Positions 34,301-45,987 of a stretch of DNA of 64,000 nt are shown one piece after another. Source of the stretch: Rhizopus arrhizus (lineage: Eukaryota > Mucoromycota > Mucoromycetes > Mucorales > Rhizopodaceae). The notes beneath the pieces were generated by a model, which saw only the letters and a list, made by a program, of their open reading frames with translations, had not been told where the DNA came from and did no database searches. The DNA lies in NCBI GenBank assembly GCA_024220505.1, contig JAKZZE010000010.1:1488001-1552000 (forward strand), in the 5' to 3' direction. How positions within the stretch are numbered: position 1 is the stretch's first letter; every line of letters starts with the position of its first letter. The position numbers and the translations under genes are program-made.

Positions 34301-35108
34301 CACAAATCCTTTTAAATCATCTTTCTCAATACATTCCTTGTAATATCCAGCAGCGCACATTAAGCAACATTCTTTTTTATCAACAGATTCGATTTGCTTC
34401 ATAATCTCCGTAATGCTAATCCCTTCTCTTAGAGCCCTTCTTACTTTTCTTTCTTCCATCTGGGCTTCCAAAGTGACAGCTGCCTTGGTTTTTCTATTAC
34501 CGATAGATTTTCCTTTTTTGACCCCCGTACCACCATCACTGGATGATGTTTTACGTTTAGTGCCACTTCTGTGATCCTCTTCATCGTTGTACGTCAAGAT
34601 TTCAACATAGTCTGCGCTCTTAAGGGTCATTAATGCACGGGCCTTGGATGCACGTAATGAGCGACTCTGGAAAGAGTAGCCTGATTGTTGATGTACTTTT
34701 TCTTGATAGGCAGAGAGTACATCTGATGCTTCAATAGATGCCTCATTCTCCCATAAAGCCTCTTGATCTCCTTCACGTTGTACCAAATAAACAAATTGTC
34801 CCTACAATCAGTTCAATGAAAGTCAATTCTATCCAGTATACAACGCACTTACTGATTGAACTTTAAAATCAAGAATACTGATAACTTTTCTCTTTGTGTT
34901 ACCAGCAACTGCAGCAGCAGATCTTTTAATTGTCTTGCGAATGGTGTCTCTTTTTGCAGTATATTTGTCCATGACACGGTTCTATTTTGAAATTATATTA
35001 AAAATCGGCATGTTATACTTTAATTTTGTTTCTACTAACGTGATCTCTTTGGGGTTTTGCAATTTTTGTCAATTGCTTTCTTTGGCGTTTGGATGATGTT
35101 ATCGTCAT
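24930..35108 (-). CDS. Giant chromo-like/ankyrin/WGR/PARP/PBZ protein, poly(ADP-ribose) polymerase
   Basis: I joined 25 exons (transcript order): 35108-35040, 34981-34853, 34801-34059, 33995-33665, 33611-32570, 32514-32012, 31954-31736, 31665-31521, 31464-30835, 30782-30246, 30184-29664, 29604-29412, 29357-29331, 29271-29151, 29084-28856, 28791-28453, 28399-28286, 28222-27959, 27906-27188, 27138-26627, 26572-26079, 26024-25782, 25719-25383, 25296-25168 and 25111-24930. All introns are GT-AG with matching phase, and the product is 2,923 aa. Domains: basic N-terminus (NLS-like); chromo-like module about 56-106 (ILDFKV..GQFVYLV...LW); more than twenty ankyrin repeats about 430-2150; WGR about 2270-2370 (LWTRWGPFGEEGQ); PARP regulatory domain about 2375-2490 (MPLGQVPQKRIEEA); catalytic domain about 2490-2770 with H2602 (LLWHGSR), Y2636 (GTGVYFAD) and E2734 (HNEYMVHD), the polymer-forming triad; a linker with CALC and CNSC pairs; a PBZ-like finger with C2872, C2878, H2886, H2892; and an acidic tail. 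It should build poly(ADP-ribose) from NAD+, probably on chromatin or DNA ends. Confidence 0.9.
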
Positions 35109-35372
35109 AATTAATCTTAAAAAGAAGTTGGATGTGACAAAAAAAAAGTGATGTGTAGAAGAAAGAAGGCCCCGTGAAAGCATTCGTATTTATATTTTTT
35201 TTTTTTTTTTTTTTTTTTTGCTAAATTACTGTGCAACAAGAGCTAAAAAGGGGCTGTGAACAATAGATATATTAGAACACGGGGTTTAAAAGGGTTTCTA
35301 TGGTAACCAAGCTGCAATGACTATTGCGTAGTCATATAAACAAACCATTTTCATTTATTAAGAATTCAACTA

Positions 35373-37259
35373 TTATAATTTCATGATTTCATAATAACGA
35401 GAGATAGGTACAGCTGTAAAATCACCATCAATTTCTTCTGCATTAAAATCGACCGGTATCTTTTCAAACACAATAAAACAAGATGTATCATCACACTCTT
35501 CAATTACATATTTGCCGTGTTTTGAAAATAGTGCTTCCAACTTTTCAGTATTAAGAGGTGTCTGTTTATATGTGACGTAAAATGCACTTCTTTGGTTTGT
35601 TATGGTTTCATTATTGATAAAGTCCAAATAGTCAAAAGCTGATCTGACTAAGGCTGCCTTGTTAATACTATTTTTCAATATAGGATTCACTGCATTGTTG
35701 TCAACGAATAAATCAACTTGTGTAGATCCATAGTTGTATATCTCTTCGTCTTCACCATCCTCATGCCAATTGCCCTTATCCTCTTCTTCTTCATCGGTCA
35801 CCTCCCATCCATCGCTATGCAGCTTTCTGGCTTCGATTTGCTCTGGTTCCTTCTCCTCTTCAACAATAAATTCTGGCGGATTTCTTATTTTATCCAAGTA
35901 CGATGTAAGTCTAAGGAATGCAGCACCTGTCATAAAAGCATCATAGCCAGCTTCATGTGCCTTTTCAGTCAAGTATCGAGGAAATTGAGGGTGCATATCA
36001 ATACGAGGGTTAGCAAAAGCTTCTTTACTTGTTTCAAATCTAAGCTGTTCTAGTGCTGTAGCAGTTCCGAATATTTTCTAATAAAAATATGGCAAAGTCA
36101 GCTTTGCACATCTTAGACTAATAAGGAATAGGCTCTTACAAATAGTTCGGGTTCAGCTGCACACATATATTTTGTATCAATCAGACTACAGACGTCTATT
36201 AGTAACTTTCTTTAAATTTCCCTCTCTTATTACTTCGGAAAAAGTCTATGTGTCAATACTTTAAACTCTGCCAGTGTATCAGGTAAAGGCTGAACGAATT
36301 GTCCTATAACATGGCAAATATCTAACAACATATTATGGCCAACAATCATCTTTTTGGATTCTGAAATCATATCAATGACCTTCCTAAATCCTACAGCCTG
36401 TCTACAATCATTTTCAAACTTTTCAAACTTTTCCTTTTTGCGTTCTTTTTGCTGCTTTTCGGTTAATTTGGTGATGCGAATAAATCCTTGCATACCAATG
36501 GCTGTAAGCTCCCTATAGCTATATTTCATTATTGTACATTAGTCTTTTTCTCTTTGCAAAAAAAAAACAAAAAAGCTTGGTACTTTAAGATTATTTACTT
36601 GTTTCTGACCTCTTGGTATATTAATCTTCTCTGATATGCATTTTTTGCCACAATATTGACTCCATCATCCTTTCTGTTATCCTTTAGCCATTCTTCAATT
36701 TTTTGCTTTGCAGCCTTCATAAATTCAAATTCTTTTTCGTCCACAGGGATAGTAGGCATATCGTCTGCCATTCTTTTCTCTCCTTGTTCTCGATATACTT
36801 TTTCTTCTTGCTTTGTCAGATAGGGAATGCCTTGATAGACCCATTTGTTGAAGTCAAATGATTGCTTAACCAAAAAGTCGAATGCTTGTGCCTGTGTCAT
36901 GAAGATACGATTGGCTTGAACTGTTCCTGTAGTGCTCGTAGGAAAAATATAAAAATTGAAAGGCTTGGCAATATACCGGCCAGAAGACGCGTCCCACTTG
37001 AAGGTGCACAAACCAAATTGAATGACAATGAATCGTTCTGTGGCCTCTTTATATTCAACATATCGATCTTGAAGAGAATATAGTCTTTTATTATTTAACG
37101 GACGGTGAAGACCTAGATATGTTCAGTTATATTGTTGAGAAGTTAAACAGAGATAAGTTTACCAGACAGCTCTGTGTCAATCGCAATTACATCACATTCC
37201 TTAATGGCTTCTTCAACTATTGAAAGCTTTTCCACAAATTGTTGTCTCGAGATCTCCAT
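35373..37259 (-). CDS. PARN: Poly(A)-specific ribonuclease PARN (CAF1/DEDD deadenylase)
   Basis: Five exons: 37259-37163, 37112-36599, 36512-36234, 36185-36140 and 36077-35373, encoding 546 aa. The DEDD nuclease starts with IAIDTELSG (first Asp and Glu). VGHNMLLDICHV and FPNLIDTKYM follow, the latter formed only if exon 4 begins at 36185, and HEAGYDAFMTG supplies the last catalytic residues. An R3H-like insertion (QRRLIYQEV) sits in the usual place and an RRM-like domain near the C-terminus (about 415-490). PARN trims poly(A) tails of mRNA and small non-coding RNAs from the 3' end, in nucleus and cytoplasm. It lies in tandem, 265 bp downstream end to upstream start, with the PARP gene. Confidence 0.93.
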
Positions 37260-37424
37260 TAAAAAAAGATTGAAATATGGAAAAGGAAAAAAAAAAATAC
37301 TTACTGCAAATTCGGTGTTCCGATCATTTTGAGATGCAGATATTTTTGTATTGCAAAATAGTGTTCTAAAAACAAGGGGTATCTGTAATTTATTTTTTTG
37401 TATACAAGGAGGAAGAGAGATATT

Positions 37425-38791
37425 CTAATGATCAGAAAGATGGCGTACGAGCAATAGTGTTTGTTCATATACCAAGAAATTAAGTGAATGAATAGGAAAA
37501 GCACGTATCAGGGTGACTGTGATACCTCTATAAAAACCTGCAAGTCCTCCCCTTTTATAAATATCTTGCACACAATTTCTGGTATTACCGTATTTTGGTT
37601 TTGTCTGCAAAGTCTCTTTCTGAATTAGGCTTTTCACGAGATCCACAGGAAACACGACAAGCCAGCACATAATACCACAAATACCACCTGCCAAGAATTG
37701 TATACCTGGTCCGGCTGATTTGTTTTGAAGCTCACTTAAAAGATATTTTGTAGTTTCGTATCCTCCGAAATAGACGCCTGTCCCAACAGCATCCCTTACT
37801 GTAATACAGTTTAGTTGGTCTATTCTTCCTTTTAATGATGTCACTTACGCAAATGTAATTTAAATCCGCTATATAACCCCATGATTCCTCTTTTTTTAAG
37901 AATTTCTCTTGCGGAATGTAAACTTGAAGTAGAAGTACGCATACCTCTTTTATGTATATTACAAGGAATAGTATCTCTTGGCAAGGGAGGGATTGATGTC
38001 GGTGTCACAGGGAGACCAGCACCGACCGTTCGATTGATTGTTGGTTTTAGCTCATTCACAGGACGCGTCATTGTTAGATCACCTGTAGATATACTACTGG
38101 CTTGTAGCAAATACTCCAATTGTTTTTGTATCTTCACTAGCTCAAATGGACAGCTAAGAGCGGCAATAAACGCACCACTAATTGAACCTGCTGTTGTGGA
38201 TACGGCCATAGTTGATAGAACATTGTGTCTATCAAAAATAGAGGGTTGCGTCTGTTTTGCAAACGCCTTTGATCGTTCATAAACTGTAAACGAGATGGAT
38301 TTGATAATACTGACAGTGATCAGGGGCGGAACGACACCTAACATAAAAAGAAGGAGAAGGAAATTACATAAAGAAGTTGACACGACGTCTTTTATATTTT
38401 TAAGCTGTGTCTATACCTCTAAAAAACCCTCGTATACCTTCTTCTTTGTAGGTTTGCTTGACACATGCAAGGATGGAATCATAGGGTTGAGTCTGAAGTC
38501 TTGTCTTTACAGAGTCAAACTATAATAACAATAGGCATAATTCGTGATCAATACAAATAAATGGTCATTCTTTTTATTTCTTTACAGGATAACCCGATAT
38601 CACGCCAACAACAGCTGCTGCAGAGGCTGCAATGACTGTTCTATTGGCTATGTATTTTTAAAGCATGAGACATAAGCATTCAAAATTAAAAAATAAAAAA
38701 AAACACAACTCTCACCCCATAGAATTTCTCTATATAAAAATGGAAAAGGTAAAGGATGTATTTTTCTTTCCAAATTATCTTCGTTCGACAT
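37425..38791 (-). CDS. Mitochondrial carrier family (SLC25) protein
   Basis: Five exons: 38791-38716, 38647-38586, 38519-38417, 38337-37849 and 37798-37425, encoding 367 aa. All three carrier signatures are present: P-FDSVKTRLQ (split across exons 2 and 3), CPFELVKIQKQ, and FPVDLVKSLIQ. The third repeat has GTGVYFGGYE, typical of the carnitine/ornithine/basic amino-acid branch, but the substrate cannot be assigned. A Pro/Thr-rich insertion of about 60 residues lies in the second matrix loop, making the protein longer than the 300-aa norm. It should sit in the inner mitochondrial membrane. Confidence 0.92.
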
Positions 38792-39579
38792 GTTGAAAAA
38801 CAAAAAGAAAAGGAAAGATTCATTATAGTTCAATGATAATTCGGTTAAATTTTTCTTCCAATCAAATACCAGAAACACGTCTATGGGGTATTTTCCAAAA
38901 AAAGAAAAGCAAGTACAGTACCTTCAAGTTGGACCAATAAATAAAATATTGAGCTCAACTACTGTTGATTTCATACTCAAAAGGAGATACGATATTCCTT
39001 TTGAACCCTTAGTCTCTTCTCCCATTTGTTAGCAATATTATATTCATAACTTTTACATTTGATACAATCGACAATGCATCGTAAAACAGAGTGGATCTTT
39101 TTCGACAAGCTCGTTTAATTTTTTAATTTACAAGGCTTTGATAAAATGACCTGACCTAAAGGCTGCTGTTTATCTAGCGCATATATTGAACACTGATTCA
39201 GCATAGATTCAAGGTAGTGCATAGATTGGCTAACTGCTTTTACAATAAGATCCTCAGTACAAAAAATAGAAACTTGAATATAGCCAAAGTTATTTTTGCT
39301 ATATTTTACTATATGTGTATGTAAGAAGTCGGTTACAAGCTAAATCATCCAAATAGAAGAAACAAGCAATGTACTCAAGAACAAAACATTGTAGACAAAC
39401 AATACATATTCAAGCGATATGATTGGCTATAATCTATACCTACGAACTTTTAACTTATTTATTGCTGACGTAATAATGACTGCTTTTTAATTGGTGTGTC
39501 TTTGCTGCAGTTTTTTCGCTTTTCTTTTTTTTTTCTCCTTTAGCCTGTATTATATTATATCCGCCATCTTTTTGTAATT
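38792..39579. promoter_or_regulatory. Divergent intergenic region between carrier and SPF30 genes
   Basis: 788 bp between two start codons on opposite strands, so both promoters must lie here. AT-rich; TATTATATTATA-type sequence occurs shortly before the SPF30 ATG. No specific site is recognised. Confidence 0.4.
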
Positions 39580-40358
39580 ATGAGCTCAACAGAAGAAATA
39601 GAATCTTATAAATTCCAATTAGAACAAGTTGAACTTGCTCTTGCATCTGATCCAGCCAATGAAGAATTAACAAAGCTCCAAAACGACTTGAAAGAGCTGA
39701 TTGCCATGTTTGAAGCACAACTACCCGAACAGACGAACAGCAAGCCATCTCCAGCAAAACATAATAAAACAGAAGCACCAGCAGCTACTGCACTAAAGAC
39801 CCAAACATTCGCTGTTGATCAGGAAGTGATGGCTAGATGGTCGGGCGATGGACAGTTTTATAAGGCCAATATTACTGCCATTGGAGGTGCTGATCAAGTA
39901 TTTTCGGTTCGATTCAAAGGATACAATGAAACGGAATTTGTTAAAGCAGAAGATATAAAAGCAATCCCCAATAAGAAACGTGTTGGTATCTTTGAAAACA
40001 TTAAGGATAGCCATAGCAGTAACGCCAGCAGTGACGAAAACAATAAAAAGAGAAAAGCAGCAGACCAGCCAAAGGTCAGCAAAAAGAAACAAGCATCAGA
40101 AATTGAGCATAAAAAGAATGCCTGGTTAAATTTTGCTCAAGTGGGTGGCAAAAAGAAACACTCGCCTATTAACAAAAAGAGTATATTTAAATCACCCGAT
40201 AATCCAGAAGGCAAAGGTAAATGTATAAAAATTTGGTTTTAATATAATCAAAAACTAACAACAAACACCTTATAGTGGGTGTGATTGGCAGTGGAAAAGG
40301 CATGACGAGTTATCAACAAAGAGGGAAACATATTTATGCTGCTGCTGATGAAAAGTAA
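39580..40358 (+). CDS. SMNDC1: SPF30/SMNDC1-like Tudor splicing factor
   Basis: Two exons, 39580-40216 and 40276-40358, encoding 239 aa, matching the usual length of survival-motor-neuron-related splicing factor 30. An N-terminal helical segment (about 5-50) is followed by a Tudor domain (about 85-137, MARWSGDGQFYKANI and FVKAEDIKAI). Its aromatic residues would bind symmetric dimethylarginine on Sm proteins. A Lys-rich nuclear region follows. The short last exon encodes VGVIGSGKGMTSYQQRGKH, a conserved C-terminal block. It acts in U4/U6.U5 tri-snRNP addition to the spliceosome. Confidence 0.93.
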
Positions 40359-42295
40359 ACTTTATTTTTATACAAAAAATAAAATAGTGGCTAATGATGC
40401 TATTGTTAAAGGGTTTCTATCAAACATGAGAAAACATATACAATTTGCAATCTAAACAATTTCCTACTCGGCTTATGTTAATTTTGTAAGAAGCTTGTGT
40501 CTATTGGATGCTATATAGTTTAATGACTTCTTTTTGAAGGTTTTTACGCACCCTTTTTCTCTTTGTTATTTCTTTTCTATACAAAGATAAGTATAGGGGA
40601 GAGGAAGTTCTCAAACAATGCCTAAGCTAACTCTTTATTATTACTGAGAAAAGTATCCTGTCTTTCATTCATGAAAATGCAAGGCAAATAATATGTACAA
40701 TTATTTTGCCGTACTATATAACCAGTTATTTAGTAATAATACAACAAATAACCCTTTTTAAGGCATCTTTCATGGAAACTAAAAAGACAATTTTATATGG
40801 AGTTTTCATCTTTCTTTGACAAGTAAAAGATAATGTCTCAATGAACAAAAGTACTGATGTACTATTTTATAAAAATTTTGAAATATTTTAGGCTATAGGC
40901 AATAATCTTATTTAATTCATATCTACTTTAGAAGTATACAATAATCATCCTGATATCTTGCCAGCCTATTATTTTGTATCTATTCATCATATTCAATCAA
41001 AAGGTTAAAAAAAGTCCTTATTGACAGTCTACATTATAGTTGTACAACACTGCATAAACGTTATTTCTTTTTTTGTTCATCAGAATTCCTGCAACAACCC
41101 CTTTTGTAGCAGTCACACTTCGATGAATGTTTTTGATTTATCAATTGCCATATTCACAGGTACATGCTTTGACTGACAACAATATTTAAAATGTTGTCCT
41201 CTTCATCCATCAACATTTCTCAATACCTTTTTGCTCAAAGAAGCTCTCTTGAATATATTAATGAACCTTTAGCCAGTATCTCAGTTTGCAGACAAAATGG
41301 AATTTGATGCTTGATATTCCAATGTTGCTATTCATCATGCCAGTTGGATCAAAGTTCAGACTCATGTTAATAAGAGAAATTCTACTATTATTTTCCATAT
41401 GTCCAAAGAGGTAGTGAAAGCTTGTTTGTTGCCAAAGGAAACGCGTTACTTCATATCTGAACACGGTAAAATAAAAATGGTAAAGAAGCAACCAACGTGT
41501 CAGTATCAGAAGGCTTACCTTCTGCTGAAGCATCTGAATCAAATGAAGCAACTACTAAAAAAAGGAGAGAGAAAAAAAAAGCTTTTTATCAAGTCTTTTA
41601 AGCTGTTAAAAAATCGTGTTTGCTGCAATATATGGTTGTTTAAAGAGATTCTCTTTCATCTGATGTCTACTGCACAGTAGCTGAGTTCCTTTTCCTAAGA
41701 AAAGGCTTCATAGCTTTGATGAAAAGACAGTGCTAGTAAAGCTCGCCTCATGACAGCTGCGGATCCTTTTCCTATATACATAAAAATATGTATATTAACT
41801 AAGGGCCAGCTATTATGTTTATTAATATTCCTTTTGACTTTCTTTGTTGGGTCATTATATGCTAATGATCGACGGGCTTTTGGTCTTCACGTTTTGATTA
41901 GCTCCAATATATGCTAAGTGTAAATCCCAAAAAAAAACCTACAAATTTAAAAGATAAGTATAATAATTAGTAAAACTGACCTTGTATTCTAGTATTTTCT
42001 CAATATACGGAGTACACTACTTGAAGACATCAAAGCTTGGTGTCTATTCTTGTAATTTAGTTAGATTACTTATATTGCTTGAAACAGAAGTTTGGTATGG
42101 CATGCAGTCAAAGAGTTATAGAATCAAAAGTTAATGTTTTCAAACTATTGTAAGTTGCAGCAAATGTTTTGGTACAGCATGTTTACAAATGATTGTAGAA
42201 GCAAAGGTTCCAGCATTGTAGCTTCAGGGTTGATATTATTTTCTTTTTAAATGATTTATTACTAAAAACAATTCCTTACTTTAATAGTTAGAAAT
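40359..42295. other. Intergenic, about 1.9 kb, nothing recognised
   Basis: Very AT-rich. One 93-codon Lys/Leu-rich frame (41399-41680) is compositionally biased and I do not consider it a gene. Confidence 0.5.
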
Positions 42296-42302
42296 TGATT
42301 CA

Positions 42303-42775
42303 TACTATCATCTACAATCGACCTTCTCTTCACCCATCATCACCTTCTTACTCTATCACACCCACTATTTAACAGATCTTCTCAAGCACCTTATCCTCGT
42401 TTCTCTATTCACCAAATTTTTGCATGCACTCTTCAAGGAATTTGGCGCTCAAATTGGCAATTTACCTTCCACAACACCCCTTTTCCCTCCCAACAAATCC
42501 TAAAAACTATTCAAAATTCCCTCCACATACTCCATACAGAAGAACTCAAACGTGATGAAACTGATGCTAACTCAGATGATTCTCAAGACGAACTTTCTAT
42601 CGTAGCCTAGAACCCACTGTTTTCCCCTACGTACTCATATAACTATACTTTTCGTACTCTCCTCCTCTTTAGAATCCACTTCCTAACCTCTCGTTATTTG
42701 TATACCCAATCTTTTTTATCCCTCTATTTGACATCTAAAGGACTTTAAATAAAACTCCCTTACAAAGAAAAAAAC
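42303..42775 (+). mobile_element. 5'-truncated LINE insertion with target-site duplication
   Basis: The sequence is GC-richer and C-rich compared with its surroundings. It encodes the last part of an RT ORF (IFACTLQGIWRSNWQFTFHN, then PSQQILKTIQ, stop at about 42608). This matches the C-terminus of the LINE at 1-2.9 kb (CGVLCLWRTHWKHIFDGSPF). The 3' UTR ends CTAAAGG..AAATAAAACTCCCTTACAAAG plus A-run, like the other LINE tail. TGATTCA at 42296-42302 and again at 42776-42782 fits a 7-bp target-site duplication. Confidence 0.8.
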
Positions 42776-42782
42776 TGATTCA

Positions 42783-43377
42783 CTCGTTTGAAATTATCAA
42801 AAAAATATTTTTCAAATGTTTGAACATGGAAAGAATATAATAAAATAAATTTTATTTTTACCAGCTTATTTTTCTTTTTGTTAGCTTTATAATATTTTTT
42901 ATTGCTAATAGGAACAATTTATAGGTTTATAATATTTGTATCAATGATGAAAACACTTTACTGGTCAACTAAAAATTTTACTGACCAGCTTCATATTTTA
43001 TTCAACTCAAGAAAATTTTATTGATCTTCAAGATTTTTTTATTAATGGTACCAAGTTTTTTTTATTTTCAAACGCAAAACACTGTATTGTCTAACCATTC
43101 CATTTATAAAAAACTCTTTCAACTATAATATATTTCATTCAGCTTGCCTTGTAATTTTAGAAAATATTTTTAATGTTCTATAAAAGTATGGTGAGACCCA
43201 TTTAAATCTTACCTATCATTCAATTGCTGTTTCATAGTGCATTATTTTTAAAGTGCACGGCTCGGAGATCAATGTCTAGAGTCCGACCGGAAGTTATTTA
43301 GGTACGTGCAATCAGAAAATAAGAGCAGAGGAAAAAAAAGCTTTTTTTTTCTTTACATTGTTTTTATTATTTCCTTT
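42783..43377. other. Intergenic, promoter side of the Sds3-like gene
   Basis: Highly AT-rich. No coding sequence recognised apart from ATG-less frames next to the Sds3-like start. Confidence 0.4.
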
Positions 43378-43625
43378 ATGCTACCTCAATTTGGCTTTAT
43401 TGTCGCACAAGCTGGTGCAGATTCACAGCAACCTCCTTATTACGCGAGGCCTTATATACAACCATCAAACGAATATTATGAAAATCGATTTTACCAACAA
43501 CCTTTACCGCCCATTGTACAACCTACTGATTGGAGTTATTATCAAGAGTGGCAGCAGCCACAACCATTTGGAGCACACAAACCTATTCAAGAGGTTGAAT
43601 CACATTGGCAGGGTAAATCTTTTTC

Positions 43626-43665
<40 letters not shown>

Positions 43666-44599
43666 TACATATAAAGCTTGAAAATAATCCATTGTAAAGA
43701 AGAATCCGATACATTATATGAAAGTGAAAATATACGTCAAAAGCAAGAATATAATGATCTGATGCTTTGGATGGATAACGAGTTTTGGGAACAGCGTGAT
43801 GAGTAAGGGATTTGTTCTTTTTTATATGGTATTTAATTTTCACTCATTCTTGTTGTATAAAAGCACATATAAAGAAAGGCATCAATACTTAAAAGACGAA
43901 TTGAAAACAGTAGAACAAGGTTTAATAGATTTTTGTTTGAAAATTCTTGCTTAACGAATAAAAAATAGGAACGCATTCAGCATTTGAAGATGCAATATTG
44001 GATATTGAAGTTCGAAAAGAACAAACAATTGAATGCGCAGAAAATTTCAAAGATTATGAACTATCGCTAATAAATTATCAATATGAGATGGAAGTGAACC
44101 TTTTACAAGAAGAATATAGAGTATATTGAATTCAGATATTTATATGAGATGCTATCTAATTATCTGCTATAGACTGAAAAGAATGGCCTTCAAACATTGA
44201 TGCTACAAACTATTGCAGAAAAGAGAAAATTAATAAAAGAAGACAAAGAAGATTATGAAGTGAACGATGTATTTGATGAAGCGTACAAAAAGATAGCCAA
44301 AAACAAAAGGATTTTACGCAAGAAATCGAATTTATATGAACGGCATGCCTCTCCTTCAAGACTGGAACGAAGAAAACAAAGTAAGAAAATTGTGTTTTGT
44401 CCATTATCATACTAACATTTTGATAGATCGAACACAGATGCTATATAACATACATGCTGCTCCAAGTTCAGTGGAACAAGAAGAATTGGAAGCAGATCTG
44501 TTACAAATGAAGGTATATAATAGGATTTGCTGATTTCTGGTCACTCAGTAGATACATTTCTAGGGTAAAAATCCCAACAAGTTAAAGAGCAAGTTTTAA
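43378..44599 (+). CDS. Sds3/BRMS1-family protein, likely Rpd3L histone deacetylase subunit
   Basis: Seven exons: 43378-43612, 43700-43802, 43864-43919, 43969-44120, 44173-44380, 44427-44512 and 44564-44599, encoding 291 aa. The N-terminal third is rich in Pro, Gln and Tyr. Residues about 110-230 form a long coiled coil with the Sds3 signature: YKERHQYLKDELKTVEQGTH, SAFEDAILDIEVRKEQ, then LINYQYEMEVNLLQEEYR. Members of this family hold together Sin3-Rpd3 deacetylase complexes that repress transcription. The start is uncertain: 43378 is the first in-frame ATG, but an upstream exon is possible. Intron 1 carries a run of about 34 A. The frequent short introns explain why no long ORF is visible. 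Confidence 0.8.
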
Positions 44600-44793
44600 A
44601 AAATGATCCAATGCAGGCGATAGATTCATGCACCACAGGTTCTGAGAAACAAAACAACCAAAAACACCGCAATGTAACAGCAAGTACACGGTTGTTTCTG
44701 CAATATGCCCGAAAATCATTTTTGTCTCTCCTTTTCTATATTTTTATTTGTGTTCTTTCTTTCTTTCTGTGTAATATATTAAACCAAGAGACA

Positions 44794-45987
44794 ATGATAA
44801 TTTTATTATTATTCTGCCTTTTCCCATTTAACTGGGCTGATGTTATCAGCACTAGTTCAATTCAGTGCGATTGTGGCTTTCAGGACAACTTGACCACGAC
44901 TTGGTCAGATGTGTGGCATATGAATTTTCAAAACAGGCCATCTCCTAGCAATCTGTACGCTATAAACGACTTATTCTTTGCTAATTATATTATTGAAGCA
45001 AAGTATAATGATTCTTATGCACGCATATTTCATAAAGAGAATGTGAATACATTAGAAGATGCTATTCAAATAGCCATCACTGTAAATCAGACAAGTAATG
45101 AAATCATCTGTGGAGGATTTGGTACGACAAGGTATGTATATCTCCTCATTTGATCTTTTTTTTATTTTTAGTAACATTCTATTCAGACAGGATTTTTTAT
45201 ATGGATCATTTAGGAGTTTTATGAAGTCAACCAGTGTCAATGGATCAGTTGCTAGTATGTTTGCTTATCACCCTCAAGGAGAAATTGACATTGAAATAGT
45301 CTCTGCATTACATCCACCGCAAGCTTATTTTGCTGTGCATCCTGGTTTGACCGTACAATCAAGAGCGTCTCCTTTAACACATGGCAATTGGTTTTTCTCT
45401 TTTGATCCTTCTCTAGTAAGCACAGCAATTTAAATGCTGGATTTTCTTGTGCATTAACATACATTTAAGGATTATCATGAGTATAGATTTGATTGGTTAC
45501 CAGGTCTTACTATATTTTATGTTGATGGCATTGAAAGATACAGGATGACAACCAATATATTAAATCAACCGAGTCGAATTATGTTCAATCATTGGACAGA
45601 TGGTAATATCAAATTTAGTCAAGGTCCTGTTAAACAAGATGCTTCTCTTTATATCAAGAATATGACATTCTTCTTCAATTCAACAGATACACAACCTAGT
45701 TGTCTAGTAACCAACCAGGCGTGCAAAGTTCAAGGTAACTCCTCTTTCAAATTTTAATTTTATTTACAAAATGTACCCTGTTTATAGATGTCATTTCTTT
45801 TATAAATAATAATTCTACAACGCTTGAAAAAACAACACCTTCTTTGGTATCCCCTTCTTCTTCTTCTTCTCCTTCAAGTATAATGGCTACTACAAATGCT
45901 TTCTCAATGACTACTAGTTTAAAAGAACAACAAAATATATCATTAATAATAATAATATCATGCACATTTTCTTTTATTATTTCATAG
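44794..45987 (+). CDS. GH16-family glucanase/transglycosylase, secreted and C-terminally anchored
   Basis: Four exons: 44794-45131, 45214-45415, 45470-45734 and 45788-45987, encoding 334 aa. A signal peptide (MIILLLFCLFPFNWA) is followed by the GH16 beta-jelly-roll. The catalytic motif is GEIDIEIV (ExDxE: nucleophile and acid/base Glu), and HEYRFDWLPGLTIFYVDG and MFNHWTDG are conserved strands. Four to five Cys could form disulfides. A Ser/Thr/Pro linker and a hydrophobic C-terminus (SLIIIIISCTFSFIIS) suggest membrane or GPI-type anchoring. Such enzymes hydrolyse or transfer beta-glucans (or chitin-glucan) in the cell wall. The gene starts about 195 bp past the Sds3-like stop, same strand. 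Confidence 0.9.

Noticed and set aside
41399..41680. 93-codon Lys/Leu-rich ORF in the 40-42 kb spacer
   Set aside because: Biased composition from A-rich DNA, no motif, no neighbouring exon; not supported as a gene.
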